A DNA stretch of 64,000 bases from NCBI GenBank assembly GCA_025618425.1, contig CM046844.1, positions 16,502,920 to 16,566,919 on the forward strand, in the 5' to 3' direction. The notes under the pieces are model-generated. The model was not told the DNA's origin. It saw only the letters and a program-made list of their open reading frames with translations, and searched no databases. Made by a program: the position numbers and the translations under genes. Source of the DNA: Heliocidaris tuberculata (taxonomy: Eukaryota > Echinodermata > Echinoidea > Camarodonta > Echinometridae). Of this stretch, positions 34,693 through 46,039 are shown in pieces. Positions within the stretch are counted from its first letter, which is position 1. The number at the start of each line of letters is the position of its first letter.

Positions 34693-35643
34693 TAGGCCTG
34701 AGTCGAGTCGGTCGGTCCACCGGCGCCCGACCGATGCAGCCGGTCACCGGTGCAATTTCATGCACACCGGCGGACCGATGAAATAAAGAAATACATAAGA
34801 AATTCACAGTGTCAAAGACTTTGATAATTAACCAGTTTTAAGAACTAAATTTCCTTATTTATATTAAAACTTTCACATGATATTAAATTTCAAACCTTTA
34901 ATCAACCAAGTGGGACTATGGAAATAAGATCACCGAGCAAGATTTCTCAATTTTCTTGCTTGAATTTATCGGCCCGTATATTATTGTTGAATTCTGTGTG
35001 AGCGCTGCTGGTACGATTCTGCGCACCTTGCCCCGAGATGGCGCTAACTCCAGGCTAACTCTAGTGGAGTAATTACGAGTTTGCAAACAAACAGATAAAA
35101 GATGGCAGCGCCCATACACGTATGCAGAATGCAACAATATCATCATGTTACGGGCCGATAAATTCAAGCAAGAAAATTGAGAAATCCTGCTCGGTAATCT
35201 TATTTCCATAGTCCCACTTGGTTGATTAATGGTTTGAAATTTAATATCATGAGAAAGTTCTAATATAGATAAGGGAATTTAGTTCTTAAACTGGTTGATT
35301 TTCAAAGTCTTTCATTAACACTGAATTTCTTTATGTACCGGTATTTCTTTATTTCAACGGTCTGCCGGTCTCGCCGAAAAATCACCGGCGGACGCCGGTC
35401 AAAAAAAGAAAACCGTTATGACTCAAGCCTACTTGTAATATAAATATTATGTTCTTTTAAGATCTCTCATGTTTTCCCTCTTCAACAATCAAAAACATGC
35501 TACTTTCCCGATGCGGGTGGCGCGTTATATGCAGCTTTTTTGCACCGCATATTTTTTCATGAAATTTCATCGGTCCGCCGGTCTCCGCCGAAAAATCACC
35601 GGCGGGCACCGGTCAAAAAAAAAACCGTTATGACTCAGGCCTA
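34693..35643. mobile_element. hAT-type palindromic element B, HPS3 intron 12
   Basis: TAGGCCTGAGTC at the left and GACTCAGGCCTA at the right, flanked by a perfect 8-bp duplication CTCTTCCT (34685-34692, 35644-35651). It is the reverse complement of element A (24433-25388) along almost its whole length. No transposase. Confidence 0.87.
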
Positions 35644-35954
35644 CTCTTCCTTGCCACTAAATTTGCTACGTAAAAATGATTTAAATCAAGTTTTCTAGGA
35701 GACAAATTATGAGTTCTTATTCTATCATTCAGTTTTTGGACATCCATAACTTTTCTTATTTTTTCTGAAATTTTCATGTATAGGCCTATGTTTCTCACAT
35801 TTGTCTGATTCCACCCAAGCCTACTTTGTATGAAGGGTTAATTCCTCTCAAAGCAATATGCATTTCCTTGAAATCTGAATGTGAAAGATACACTGGGATC
35901 TCTAATCTGAACTTATCTTTAATTTTGTATCTAATTTAAACTCTTTATATGCAG

Positions 35955-36056
35955 GATTTCAATACTGGTTCAGGCACAAGCTGTCCATTGCTGACAAGGT
36001 TACTTGAATTGGTGATGTGTTCTGCAAAGTGGCAACATCTTTTCCCTGAAGCTATG
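35955..36056 (+). CDS. HPS3: HPS3 coding exon 13
   Basis: Acceptor TATGCAG|GATTTC, donor GCTATG|GTAAGA, phase 0 both ends. Encodes CPLLTRLLELVMCSAKWQH. Confidence 0.87.
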
Positions 36057-37548
36057 GTAAGATTTCTTGACAAGTTATATCTTTAGATGTTCTCTGTAGG
36101 TTTCCATCATGGTGAGTGAGTATTCACAATTGAAGGTTTTCGGTAACATCATGTGGGAGCCTCTGTGAAAAGGCTGTTGATATATTCTTTCGTGAAAAAA
36201 TAACCCACTTATGGGGCGTTTAGAGGAATTTAGGAGAAGTGAAAGGAAAGGAAATAGATGGAAATGGAATGAAATTTAATTAAACACTTACATACACAAG
36301 ACTATTTTTGTTTTTTGTTTTTGGTGTTTGTACACCAAAAATGAAGTGAAATGGAAAGAGGAAAGAAGAAAAAGGAAGAAAGAGTGATCGAGATCAGGAA
36401 AGTTCTGAGTAAGTCAAAGAATTTGGAGAGAGTAGTTCTGAAAAGAACTGTTTGTATTCCTCTGCAGAGTAGTTCTGAAAGAGAGTTTCCGAACTATGGT
36501 ATTCTTTCGGTAAATAGTATATCTGTCTCGACGCGTTTCGAACAGTGTGCTCTGTGTGCTCTGTTCATCGTCAGGAGATTAACTCGAGGAAAACTGCAGT
36601 GCAGCGAGTATTTATGCAGATGTGCGAGCCTGTTAAAGTTATATCTTTCAACATTGAAAACGGTGCATTCGACTGTTTGAATGAGTTCATTGGGTAGTGG
36701 TTTTATTTATATAGGGACAAAAAGAAAAACGATAAATATCCACTGTTGGCCTAAAGTAAGATGTAGATGAATAATAAGATGGTTATGCATAATTGCAAAT
36801 ATTACTGAGATGTTTATTTTCCAAATTTTCGGAATGTACAAGAGTTCCTTCTTCAAAATAAAAAAAGGGTTTTATAGTTCGGGAGAAATATGGTTGTGAT
36901 CCAATTAATGGAAGGATGAGGCAATTTGCTAGGATTTCTAAAACTACTCAAGAATTACAAGAAAGACTTAAGAAGGGGAATGATATGATATATTAGAGAT
37001 TCAAGGGAAGATGTGCTAGGGTTTAATGGGAAAGGAATTGAAAAGAAAACAAGTGAATGAAGCATAGAAGAGAGATAGAGTGAAACAAAATTCCTGAGTG
37101 AAATAGAGATGGTTTTAGATTGAAATGAAGAGAGAGGAAGAAAATATGAAAAAAAAAATGCTTTATGTACTATGTGTTAGTATGATGAGATGCACTGCTC
37201 AAATATGTAAACCCTGCAAAAAAAGCCACTGCGGCTTTTGTGTATTAAATGAATGGCAAGTGGGGATACATGATGCAACAAAGGTCCTACACGTACTCAC
37301 TTAGCTGTATGTTATAAGATACAGAAATATGAAGCGCAGTATGCTTAAAAACCCCTTCAGCCTTTCTTTTAGGCGGTGTGCCTCGGCATATTTGAACAAA
37401 CCTAAAGGGTCACCAGGCCAGAGTTATTAACACGTACCTTTAATGAATACGATTCAACAATTTCATATTTGGAAATACATGTAGGCTACCGGTATATGCT
37501 TTAATTTTTCTCTTCAATTCCCCCCCCCCCTTCCCTCCTTCTTTCTAG
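36057..37548. other. HPS3 intron 13
   Basis: Purine-rich stretches near 36350-36480 and 37060-37150, and at 37190-37400 a relative of the foldback repeat at 33040-33240. No gene within. Confidence 0.4.
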
Positions 37549-37647
37549 CAAGAGGTTGTTCCTATCTATCTCTCCCAGCTGCTCCATTCAGATCAGCCGT
37601 CTATGATGAACACCTCCAGAGCTTGCAGACGTACACATGCACATGTG
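37549..37647 (+). CDS. HPS3: HPS3 coding exon 14
   Basis: Acceptor CTTTCTAG|CAAGAG after a poly-C/T tract, donor CATGTG|GTAGGC, phase 0 both ends. Encodes QEVVPIYLSQLLHSDQPS then a basic stretch (RACRRTHAH). Confidence 0.83.
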
Positions 37648-37777
37648 GTAGGCAAAATCATTGTGTTCACCCGATGATATCTTGAGAATTGGTGTACCAT
37701 TGTCCGTGTGGGAAGCAGTACAATGAATTCAATTGAGCGTAATATGTGGCTATTGCCTACAGGTGAACACGATTCCC

Positions 37778-37935
37778 GGGCCCCGTAACACAAAGGTTTA
37801 CGATCAACTGCAACTTTGAAACAACGATTCTGACTGGTTCATGGTCTGTCTTTTGAACAGTATGTGCATACAACGATGATCATGATTGGCCATTGCCAAT
37901 TTGCGAATGATTGCAAACGTTTCTGTTACGGGGCC
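37778..37935. repeat. ~160-bp MITE (GGCCCCGTAACA family), copy 1
   Basis: Inverted ends GGGCCCCGTAACACAAAGG and GTTTCTGTTACGGGGCC with CTGACTGGTTCATGG inside. Other members: 57741-57899 (full) and 46836-46907 (half). Confidence 0.78.
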
Positions 37936-38176
37936 GAGAAGTGAAAGATAAAATAAGGGGCAGTTGATAGATGCCAGTCATATAGGCTTATAAAAGAGTT
38001 CAGGGAAAAGTTGTCATTATGTGTTGACTTTGTAGGATTTTACCATTCTTTTTGGAATTTAGAATCGTGAACTACTATGAGCATTGAAAAAATATCAGTC
38101 ATTTAATAAACAGGTTTTAAACTCTACTATTGCAAATTTTGTTCTATGCAACAGCATCTGTCTAAGAATAAACAAA

Positions 38177-38513
38177 TTACTGTAAATGCAGAAATATTCG
38201 CGGTACATCAATTGTCGCGGATTTTGTGCTATTTTCGGCAAGCGCGATTTCTAGAACTCAAAAAAATATTAGCCTGATTTCCAATGCAGGTTGAATTGCA
38301 CGCTTCAGCACATTAATATGTATGTGTGTCCAATTCATTTTTGAGCGCGCGTGTGTAGTTGCGCATGCCGTATGCATTTGAATGGACTGTGTGTGTGTAA
38401 ATTAATAAATGGAGTGGGTGTACATACGAGCATGTAATTGTGCAGCGCGAATTTAGGAACCCGCAAATACGTTTTGGGGTCGCTCAGCGCGAAAATAACA
38501 GCGGTTACAGTAA
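38177..38513. repeat. ~340-bp MITE (TTACTGTAA ends)
   Basis: TTACTGTAAATGCAGAAATA and CGCGG at the left face AAATAACAGCGGTTACAGTAA at the right. Interior is GCGCGA-rich. HPS3 intron 14, non-coding. Confidence 0.65.
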
Positions 38514-38697
38514 GGGGCAGGGCTGGACACTATTCGGGTTTGGCTACACGGGGACAAGGACCCAGTGTACACAAACCCTGAAAATTTCAATTGTTGTTCT
38601 ATTTATCCCTATTCTGCATCATAAATTTTTAGAATAGCTCTAGATATTGATTCAGAAATAAGGCACTAGATTTGTCAAACACTGTTTTTTCTTGCAG

Positions 38698-38761
38698 CCT
38701 CAGGGAGATGGTTGTTTTGTGGGAAGATTCAACTGGCTCAACAAACTCCCTCCTTTCCAAG
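38698..38761 (+). CDS. HPS3: HPS3 coding exon 15
   Basis: Acceptor TTCTTGCAG|CCTCAG, donor TTCCAAG|GTAGGA, phase 0 in and 1 out. Encodes DGCFVGRFNWLNKLPPFQ. Confidence 0.83.
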
Positions 38762-39228
38762 GTAGGAAGACTATACACTCCATATTCAGCACTTTCTTCT
38801 TGTGGAGATGAACTATTTTATTTTTAGAATAGATGGTAGTAGAGGGCGAGAGAATGAATAGAAATGAATTACTTGTTTCACATGAAAGAAATAAATACAT
38901 ACATGTATATTATGATAATAATTTTATAGTGCATTTTTGAAAATCGTGCATTATTCGCGAATGTAAGGGAAATTCTTTATTACTCAAAGTCTCCTGCAAT
39001 TCTTTTGATTTGAGTGAAGGGACTCTTTGTTTCAAAAGCTTTCATTATTGCAATTGGTAAATACATTGCCCATCACACTCGCTTCCAAAGTGGGTGCACA
39101 TGTGATTTTTTTGCTATACATTGGATTCTGATACATTTTACAGTCAAACCTGTCTGTAAAGGCTGCAGGTAATGTGGCTGCTGGAGACTTGGCTGCTAGA
39201 TTGCATATTTTCACTATTTTGCTGCTAG

Positions 39229-39386
39229 GTTCTTTGAGGCAGACCTGTACGGGGTTAGAGCAGAAGGCCAGATCCTGGAGGCTACAGCGTGGTCGGAGTG
39301 GGTCCGTCACCCAGCCCCAGACACCCACCAAGAGTGGGGCTCCTTGCCCCTGCTGCTGCTGTAATGAAGTCCTCATGAGACTACAG
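39229..39386 (+). CDS. HPS3: HPS3 coding exon 16
   Basis: Acceptor TTGCTGCTAG|GTTCTT, donor CTACAG|GTCAGT, phase 1 in and 0 out. Encodes a basic Ser/Gln linker, then a CPCCCCN cysteine cluster and EVLMRLQ. The cysteine run is a low-complexity TGC repeat. Confidence 0.8.
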
Positions 39387-39416
39387 GTCAGTAGACCAGC
39401 ACAAGCTCACCCTGGG

Positions 39417-39650
39417 TGGTCCACAGAGGGCTTTAACATGTAACAGCGAAAGACTTGAATGTTGAAAATACAGGTTTGAAAATCAGCAACAGGTTAAAAG
39501 CTCATTCAGTTGTGTGAACAATGTTTATAGTAAGCAGATATTATTAATGAAATATTAGTCATAAACTTTGTATTAAATTGCTTCTACATATGGCCAGATT
39601 GCACCAGAGAGCATCTAAGAATCCTAGAGCATCCAGGGACGATGCACTTT
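39417..39650. repeat. Partial relative of the 17822-18686 element
   Basis: GGTCCACAGAGGGCTTTAACATGTAACAG near the left and AGATTGCACCAGAGAGCATCTAAG near the right correspond to words of the intron 3 hAT-type element; the middle is shortened and termini are unclear. Confidence 0.5.
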
Positions 39651-40001
39651 TACTACTTGACACATCATTTCATACTCCTTCCAAGTTTATATGTTTGAAA
39701 TTGGGGTTGTGGACCGCCCTGAAGTTCACCCAGGCTTCTCGGCAGGAATTTGTTTACCCTTGGGCCAAGTTGATTGAAATATGGCCTTGCGGTGTTCAAT
39801 GCAGGGGTTTGGGAGGACCAAAGCAGTTTTACAGGATGAAAGCATTCATTAGCATATTGATAACCCTTGTCGGTACCCTTATTCGGGTGAATTTGCCCTT
39901 ATTATATTGTTCAGTCCCCTAGTCTTTGGTATTAACAACAACGGTTGTGCACTATCAAGAAACCCGAGTACTCCGTAGACTTGAGGTTTCTTTATGAATC
40001 A

Positions 40002-40139
40002 GGGCCCTGTTTCATAAAACTTGTCATCAATGACAAGTTACAATAACTGTTATAAGCTACTGAAATCCTTGCATCTGATTGGCTGAGAGCAAGTTTGTCG
40101 GTAAAAATCACTGACAAGACACTTGATGAAAGGCCCCCC
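40002..40139. repeat. GGGCCCTGTTTCATAAAA MITE, copy 2
   Basis: GGGCCCTGTTTCATAAAACT at the left and TGATGAAAGGCCCC at the right; the same CTGAAATCCTTGCATCTGATTGGCTG core as the copy at 29488. HPS3 intron 16. Confidence 0.78.
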
Positions 40140-40420
40140 AGGTAAGATTGCAGAGAAATGGTGAGGATGAACAAGCATAGGAATGGTGTCATTATTTCCA
40201 GGATTAATTATCACACGAAAATATCAAATTTGGGGTGTTTGCCTATGGAAAAACTATCGGGGCAGTAACCCCAGGACCTAGTGGATCTTTCTCCCTTCAG
40301 TTATAATATACATGTATCTATTCATAACATATTACTTGGTGAAGATATATATTTGAGTTTTGACATATAGTAATTACTGATTTGGTGAGTTTGAATGGAT
40401 TTTGACCTGTTCTTCTACAG

Positions 40421-40549
40421 AGCCTGCTCTGCTCAGAGCACCTGACAAATGAAGTAGCGCTGCATGTCATCGATAGCATAGAGGATATGAGGGAATGCAG
40501 AGGGAGAGGATCGTTGCAGCTTCTGTGTCAAACCAAGCTGGATACAAAG
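40421..40549 (+). CDS. HPS3: HPS3 coding exon 17
   Basis: Acceptor TTCTTCTACAG|AGCCTG, donor ACAAAG|GTAACG, phase 0 both ends. Encodes SLLCSEHLTNEVALHVIDS and a short acidic/basic helix. Confidence 0.86.
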
Positions 40550-40639
40550 GTAACGGCATTGATAAGCTGGTTTAATGATAAAGTTCAGTTCTGGTCATGA
40601 GATTAAATTGTGAAAGAAACTCTCAAAGCAATTGGAAAA

Positions 40640-41000
40640 GGTTGATTATATAGCACATAAGAATTGGTGTATGCTGTAAGGTCTTGGAATCACCAAAATG
40701 ATAAAAAAATTGACTCAATCCTGCTGAGAGTCACATGCACTGCACACAGAAATGTGTGTATGGGACTACACGCAAATGTTCGGCCCGAACATTTCAGCTG
40801 TTTCGTGTCATATTTTGAATGTGAGTGCATTTGAAGAGCAATTCTTTTCTAGGGACATTTCTTCTATGATAATCTTCCCAAACTAACATAAAAAGAATGA
40901 AAGCTCACAAATTATTTTTTTACTTTCTCAGAACTCAACCTTACCTTTAATGTAGAATACATCTATTGTAGGGATAGATATCCGGTTGCAGATAGGATGA
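40640..41000. repeat. Dispersed repeat, minus orientation, HPS3 intron 17
   Basis: CACATGCACTGCACACAGAAATG and TTCCCAAACTAACATAAAAAG are complements of words at 21740-22330 and 46080-46290. It lacks the G-run insertion seen at 21821. Confidence 0.6.
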
Positions 41001-41771
41001 CAGACTTTGTCTCTCTGGCCTGTATTGTGTTGAAAATTAAACTCGATCCTGGGTCTAAAGGAAGTGAAGTTTTCCTTTTGTTTATAGACATGGCTTTAGA
41101 CAGAGTGTTAGGTTCAGCTGAATTAATAGAATAAGAACATCTATGTGTTACTTAACTCTTACTGTGCCAAGGGGTTTAGCTCTCTTCAAAATTTTACCAA
41201 AATGTGATCAATGCTTACTTTTCAAATGTCTGCACTTCATTAACCATCTGTTATTTCACAACATATTGTGTATAAAAATTGTAGGAAATTTATTACCATT
41301 TCTTATGATACCAAACATAACTTTACCCAACTTTATGCATAAGAATTACTGAAAATTACATTTGAGTTTTTTTTTTGTCCATTATATTTTGGTTTATCAT
41401 TTCTTTACTATTGTTTAATGTTGAAATAAGGTAATATCTTTTTTAAAATCTGGAATTTTCTCGGAAATTTTCTATGGTAGCATATAATTGTAGTCATATA
41501 TTTAGAATGCTTGATTTATGCTCAAAATTTTGATATACATTGACCTGTATATACCTTTCCTGTGGTCGAGCAATTGGTGAATGAAAATGACAAGTCTATC
41601 TGTCACATATACGTGCCATCGGCACTGAAAGAGTTAAAGAATACCTCTGTGGCACTGATCTCAGTAGTGCATAATTAAAAAAACAAAAACATCCATCCCA
41701 GGATTCATAAAAAGGTACACATGTATAACCTACCTTTATTTCAAAACAACCTCTTCTTTATACTCTATCAG

Positions 41772-42646
41772 GCTGCACTGTCAGTGGTAATACAGGAGTA
41801 TCCCAGCATAGCAGTGGAGTTCTCAAGCCATCACTGTGGGCATAGGGAGGACCTTTGGTCTCACGTCTTAGCTGATCTCATTAATGTAGAATTTAAAAAA
41901 ATATATATTCACCTGAGGAGAATATGCAATAAAGTCCATTAAAACAACTGATTACCCGATAAAGCAAATGTTTTCTTGATTCTATATTAGGCTGCTCTGT
42001 CAGTGGTAATACAGGAGTATCCCAGCATAGCAGTGGAGTTCTCAAGCCATCACTGTGGGCATAGGGAGGACCTTTGGTCTCACGTCTTAGCTGATCTCAT
42101 TAATGTAGAATTTAAAAAAATATATATTCACCTGAGGAGAATATGCAATAAAGTCCATTAAAACAACTGATTACCCGATAAAGCAAATGTTTTCTTGATT
42201 CTATATTAGGCTGCTCTGTCAGTGGTAATACAGGAGTATCCCAGCATAGCAGTGGAGTTCTCAAGCCATCACCGTGGGCATAATGAGGACCTTTGGTCTC
42301 ACGTCTTAGCTGATCTCATTAATGTAGAATTTAAAAAAATATATATTCACCTGAGGAGAATATGCAATAAAGTCCATTAAAACAACTGATTACCTGATAA
42401 AGCAAATGTTTTCTTGATTCTGTATTAGGCTGCTCTGTCAGTGGTAATACAGGAGTATCCCAGCATAGCAGTGGAGTTCTCAAGCCATCACCGTGGGCAT
42501 AATGAGGACCTTTGGTCTCACGTCTTAGCTGATCTCATTAATGTAGAATTTAAAAAAAATATATTCACCTGAGGAGAATATGCAATAAAGTCCATTAAAA
42601 CAACTGATTACCCGATAAAGCAAATGTTTTCTTGATTCTATATTAG
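41772..42646 (+). repeat. Four extra tandem copies of HPS3 exon 18 region (219-bp period)
   Basis: Exon-like starts GCTGCACTGTCAGTGG/GCTGCTCTGTCAGTGG occur at 41772, 41991, 42210, 42429 and, for the real exon, 42647. Each copy is preceded by an acceptor (CTATCAG or TATATTAG) and is open in the correct phase for 56 codons, encoding VVIQEYPSIAVEFSSHHCGH or close variants, then HVLADLI followed by NVEFKKIYIHL and a TAA. The exon similarity stops after GATCT, so these copies have no donor. AATAAA lies 10 bases before the stop in each unit. Copies are nearly identical. Confidence 0.88.
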
Positions 42647-42827
42647 GCTGCTCTGTCAGTGGTAATACAGGAGTATCCCAGCATAGCAGTGGAGTTCTCA
42701 AGCCATCACTGTGGACATAGGGAGGACCTGTGGTCTCACGTCCTGACTGATCTTGTCAAGGGTCTGGAAGAGAAGACCACTGACGGGATGGAGACTCGCA
42801 AAGCTGTCTCACTCCAGATGTTGTCAG
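42647..42827 (+). CDS. HPS3: HPS3 coding exon 18 (fifth, full-length copy)
   Basis: Acceptor TATATTAG|GCTGCT, donor TGTCAG|GTAATT, phase 0 in and 1 out. Encodes AALSVVIQEYPSIAVEF, DLWSHVLTDLVKGLEEK and ETRKAVSLQMLS. Only this copy has the 3' half and a donor, so it is the one that joins to the last exon. Confidence 0.9.
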
Positions 42828-43495
42828 GTAATTATTTAACTTGTTGAATACAAATCCTGCAGTAACTCGGAATAAAACCTATTGCAAATGCATGTCAAAT
42901 GAAAAATATAATGGTTTCTAACAGTTACTGAATCATTTTTTTTTTTTTTTTAATGTGATTTCTTACACAAGAAAAAAATAAGTATGTCAGACTAACAGTC
43001 CTTTGAAGATTGTTCGGTGAAAAGAATATTTTAGGTAAAAGAATTATACTGATGAAATATAAGTAAAGAATTCTCATAATTTTGTAAAGAGAAAGAATGC
43101 ATAGAAAATATGATGGAGTGATGAAAGAGAGAAAAACAGAGAAAGAATAATGAAAGAATAGAAGACATGAAAGAAAGGTATTGAAGGAGATGATAGGAAA
43201 AAAAAAGGAATTAAATAAAGAAAAGAGCGGTAAGGATGAAATGAGAGGTTTCGATAGAATAGAATTGATATCATTCAAAAAAATGGGAGAAAATTTTACT
43301 GCTGAAGTGTTGCTTGCATATTTCGGTAATTTCATTATATTTCAAGTACTACTTTTTTTGTAATATTTGATTAACTTGTTGGATACAGTTTTATTTCAAT
43401 ATGCCCAAGTAACGTGCATTTTTTAGACTGCAGCCCGAGTTATCTTGGGCTTAGTATTCAGTGTGTTAACACTGACCTCTTTTATCTCTCTATAG

Positions 43496-43674
43496 GTGTG
43501 CTCAGTTACCTGGTTCAAGAACTTGAAGCATCTGCTCTTTTCTCTCTCCTGCCCTCTGACCTGCCCTTGACCCTCACCATGCCCTACATGGAGAGGTCGC
43601 TACTGAGAGACAGGGCAAGCAGACTTAGGGAGGAGGTTGTAGCAGCAGGACTGGAAAGCATCAATGGTTGCTAG
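43496..43674 (+). CDS. HPS3: HPS3 coding exon 19 (last)
   Basis: Acceptor TCTCTATAG|GTGTGC, phase 1 in, stop TAG at 43672-43674. Encodes VLSYLVQELEASALFSLLP and ends REEVVAAGLESINGC. The last 60 bases recur in decayed form after the stop. Confidence 0.9.
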
Positions 43675-44010
43675 GAAGAAAAAGAGAGAGAGAGAGAGAG
43701 AGAGAGCAGGAGACAAGGGATAGATCTTTTTTGAGAGACCAGGCTAACAGACGTACTGAAGAGATTTTAGTTGCACAGAACTGGAAAGCATCAAGGGTTC
43801 CTTAGGAGACTTTGGAAGGAGGTTGTAGCAGGCAGACTGAAGAGCATCAGTGGTTGCTAGGGAGATAGAGGGACGGAGTCGGAGACACCGGATTGGAAAG
43901 TATCAGAGGGATATGAAAGAGATAGAACACTGTAGAGAGAATGGGCTAGTACACTTGGGGAGGAGGTAGTAGCAGCAGGACTGGCAAGCATCAATGGCTG
44001 CTACATCATA
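43675..44010 (+). repeat. Degenerate repeats of the HPS3 stop-codon region in the 3' UTR
   Basis: After a GA microsatellite (43681-43706), words such as ACTGGAAAGCATCAAGGGTT (43780), GAAGAGCATCAGTGGTTGCTAG (43839) and GACTGGCAAGCATCAATGGCTGCTA (43979) repeat the CDS end GACTGGAAAGCATCAATGGTTGCTAG (43650). About three decayed copies. Confidence 0.75.
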
Positions 44011-45420
44011 AACTACATAAGTGCATGCCAGATTTGGCAACAATCGGACATTGCATAGCCGAGATCTCCCCCCGTCTTCAAAACCTCTGAAATAGCTCAG
44101 TCTTTTTAGGGTGTAAAAACAGTATGAAATCAATGGATTATCAAATGACATATCAAAAGTAATTGACATTGTCCGTTATTCATCCTGTAACATCTAGAGG
44201 ATGTTTCGTATGTGGCATTAGTGAAGATATATTCTCACTACTCATATGAGAGGTTCAGATGATATCTGTTCTGTAAAATGACAGGTTTTTACCAGTGAAA
44301 TAGGGTGAGTCCAGCCATTGAGGAGGCACTGGCATCATGGAGGGGGGGGGGGGGGCACCAGTCTTACTCAGAATATTCAACGTGAATTTATGAGGCCACC
44401 GATTAGGAGGAGGGTGCGGGAAGGGGTCTTATTGTCTTCTTTTCTTGTCTTTTTCCCTTCTCCATTTCCCTTTCTCGCTTTCTCTCTTTTTTTCTTTTTT
44501 TTTTCTTTTTTTTTTCCCCCATTCGATTGGAGGGGGGGGGGGGGATGTGCCTCCCAAGTCCCCCTGTAGCTATGCCCCTGGGTTGTATACATATTCCATT
44601 ATTGATCCCTACTTATAAAAACAAAAGCCATGCTTGATGATGCAGGTGCTTCCAAGTGAGCTACATGTATTGGTTGTATTCTCCCCTCGTATCTATGTAA
44701 TACCCCCCCAAAAAATGAAGAAAAAAAAGGCAAAACTTGTTAACTATTGTTTAAAATCCGTGCTCTTAACTTTTAGTGAATGAAGTACACATTCAATATT
44801 TTGTTTATTGCCAAAGGATTTATTACATGATCTGAAGATGTTATCAATATTTAAAAGAGTATGGTGTTATTTCAGTCATTACCCATTGCTAGTAGAGCTA
44901 TTTCCAATATCTCATTATAATCCAAAGTGTTACAGATAATTTCTATTGTGCAATATTTAAACTGTATGCAAATTTTGTTGTTTTAATATTTTGGTGCATG
45001 ATATGTTTATATATATATTTTTTATTTCTTTCCTTTTTTCTGTTTCGATGATACAGTAATTTTTGTAAGTACATGTAAATCAAATAAGTCTATTGATGAA
45101 ACCAGGGAAATGAGATTAGATTTCTTTTGTCATTCATAAAATATATCAGATATAGCTTGTACTGTAATAGTACATAGAGCAAAGTAAATGTCCTACCCGT
45201 CTGTTAAATATCATTGTTTATAATCTGCTTATTTTGCCCAGTTGACTTTGTTTAAACCCAAATTTATTGGGACCCTTATGTAAAGAAATGATATATATTT
45301 CTAAACTGTTCACATGTATAAAGTGCCGGTATTATTTTCTTTATTAAAAAAATAGAACGTATGATATGTAAACATGTTACAGCAAATTTATTTTGTGCAA
45401 TAAATTAGCTTAATATAGAC
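44011..45420 (+). other. Probable HPS3 3' UTR with AATAAA at 45399
   Basis: No coding exon follows the HPS3 stop. Poly-G runs at 44342 and 44532 flank a T/C-rich stretch that resembles the ends of an inserted repeat. A canonical AATAAA at about 45399-45404 (TGTGCAATAAATTAG) is one candidate polyadenylation signal. The extent of the transcript is inference. Confidence 0.35.
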
Positions 45421-45847
45421 TAGACTAGTTTTATGTGTAAGTTTCTGTTTGATCTTATTTTATTTTCTAAGGAGGAGAGAAATGCGTGAAAGATTGTGAG
45501 CAAACCAGATCAAAGCAACAAAAAGATAATAGCAGGTTTTATCGAATGGGAGAGGGAGTGTTCTCTGCAAACCAAGATGTTTATAGTAATCATGATTATT
45601 TTTACAGGCATTAATAACATGCAACTTATCAACTTGAAGAAAATACTCCAAATGCATACAATTAAACATAATATTTCATGACAAAATAAACTCAATTCAT
45701 TAACAGTAATAATTTGTTAGAAAAATGGGTGTACATATATCTTTGCTTTTCTTGTGTTTTTACTTGACATAAATGCTCTATTTCCTAATGTCAGTTTTGT
45801 TTTGGGGACATGTAGAGGAAATTCATTGGATGACAGATCGAAGACCA

Positions 45848-45997
45848 GGGCCCCGTTTCATAAAACTTGTCATCAGTAGCAAGTTACAATAATTGTTATA
45901 AGCTACTGAAATACTTGAGTCTGATTGGCTGAGAGCACATTTGTCGTAGAAATGGGGCAGCTGTTTTTGATGATAAGTTTTATGAAACATGGCCCTG
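45848..45997. repeat. GGGCCCTGTTTCATAAAA MITE, copy 3
   Basis: GGGCCCCGTTTCATAAAACT at the left and TTTTATGAAACATGGCCCTG at the right, with the CTGATTGGCTGAGAG core. Confidence 0.8.
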
Positions 45998-46039
45998 AGC
46001 TAGATGACTGGTGGAGGTTGATGAGAGAAGATTTGTACT

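Larger units (their letters stand above)
15358..43674 (+). other. HPS3: HPS3 gene span (BLOC-2 complex subunit)
   Basis: Nineteen coding exons join with every phase consistent into 1117 codons plus stop; the human protein has about 1004 residues. HPS3 with HPS5 and HPS6 forms BLOC-2, a cytosolic membrane-associated complex that directs cargo from endosomes to lysosome-related organelles such as melanosomes. Recognition rests on the N-terminus (MVQ...SLMWTVKTLGLAW, then a G-NYILLLEDED step and VRAYFNW), on AGEDFLYATSSSGLETY, on DICLVGLRPFLSVQ, on SEAHL-like TEAHLMMRSRML, and on exon order. The N-terminal third is propeller-like and the rest helical solenoid; these are family facts. Much of the extra length is a polar Ser/Lys linker in exon 2. 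Introns are packed with transposons. Exons 11 and 18 and the stop region are tandemly duplicated. Confidence 0.9.

Noticed and set aside
39578..39922. 114-codon frame after HPS3 exon 16
   Set aside because: Begins in a transposon relic (CACCAGAGAGCATC) and shows no domain or splice context.
44318..44592. Open frames between poly-G runs
   Set aside because: Low-complexity composition in the HPS3 3' region.
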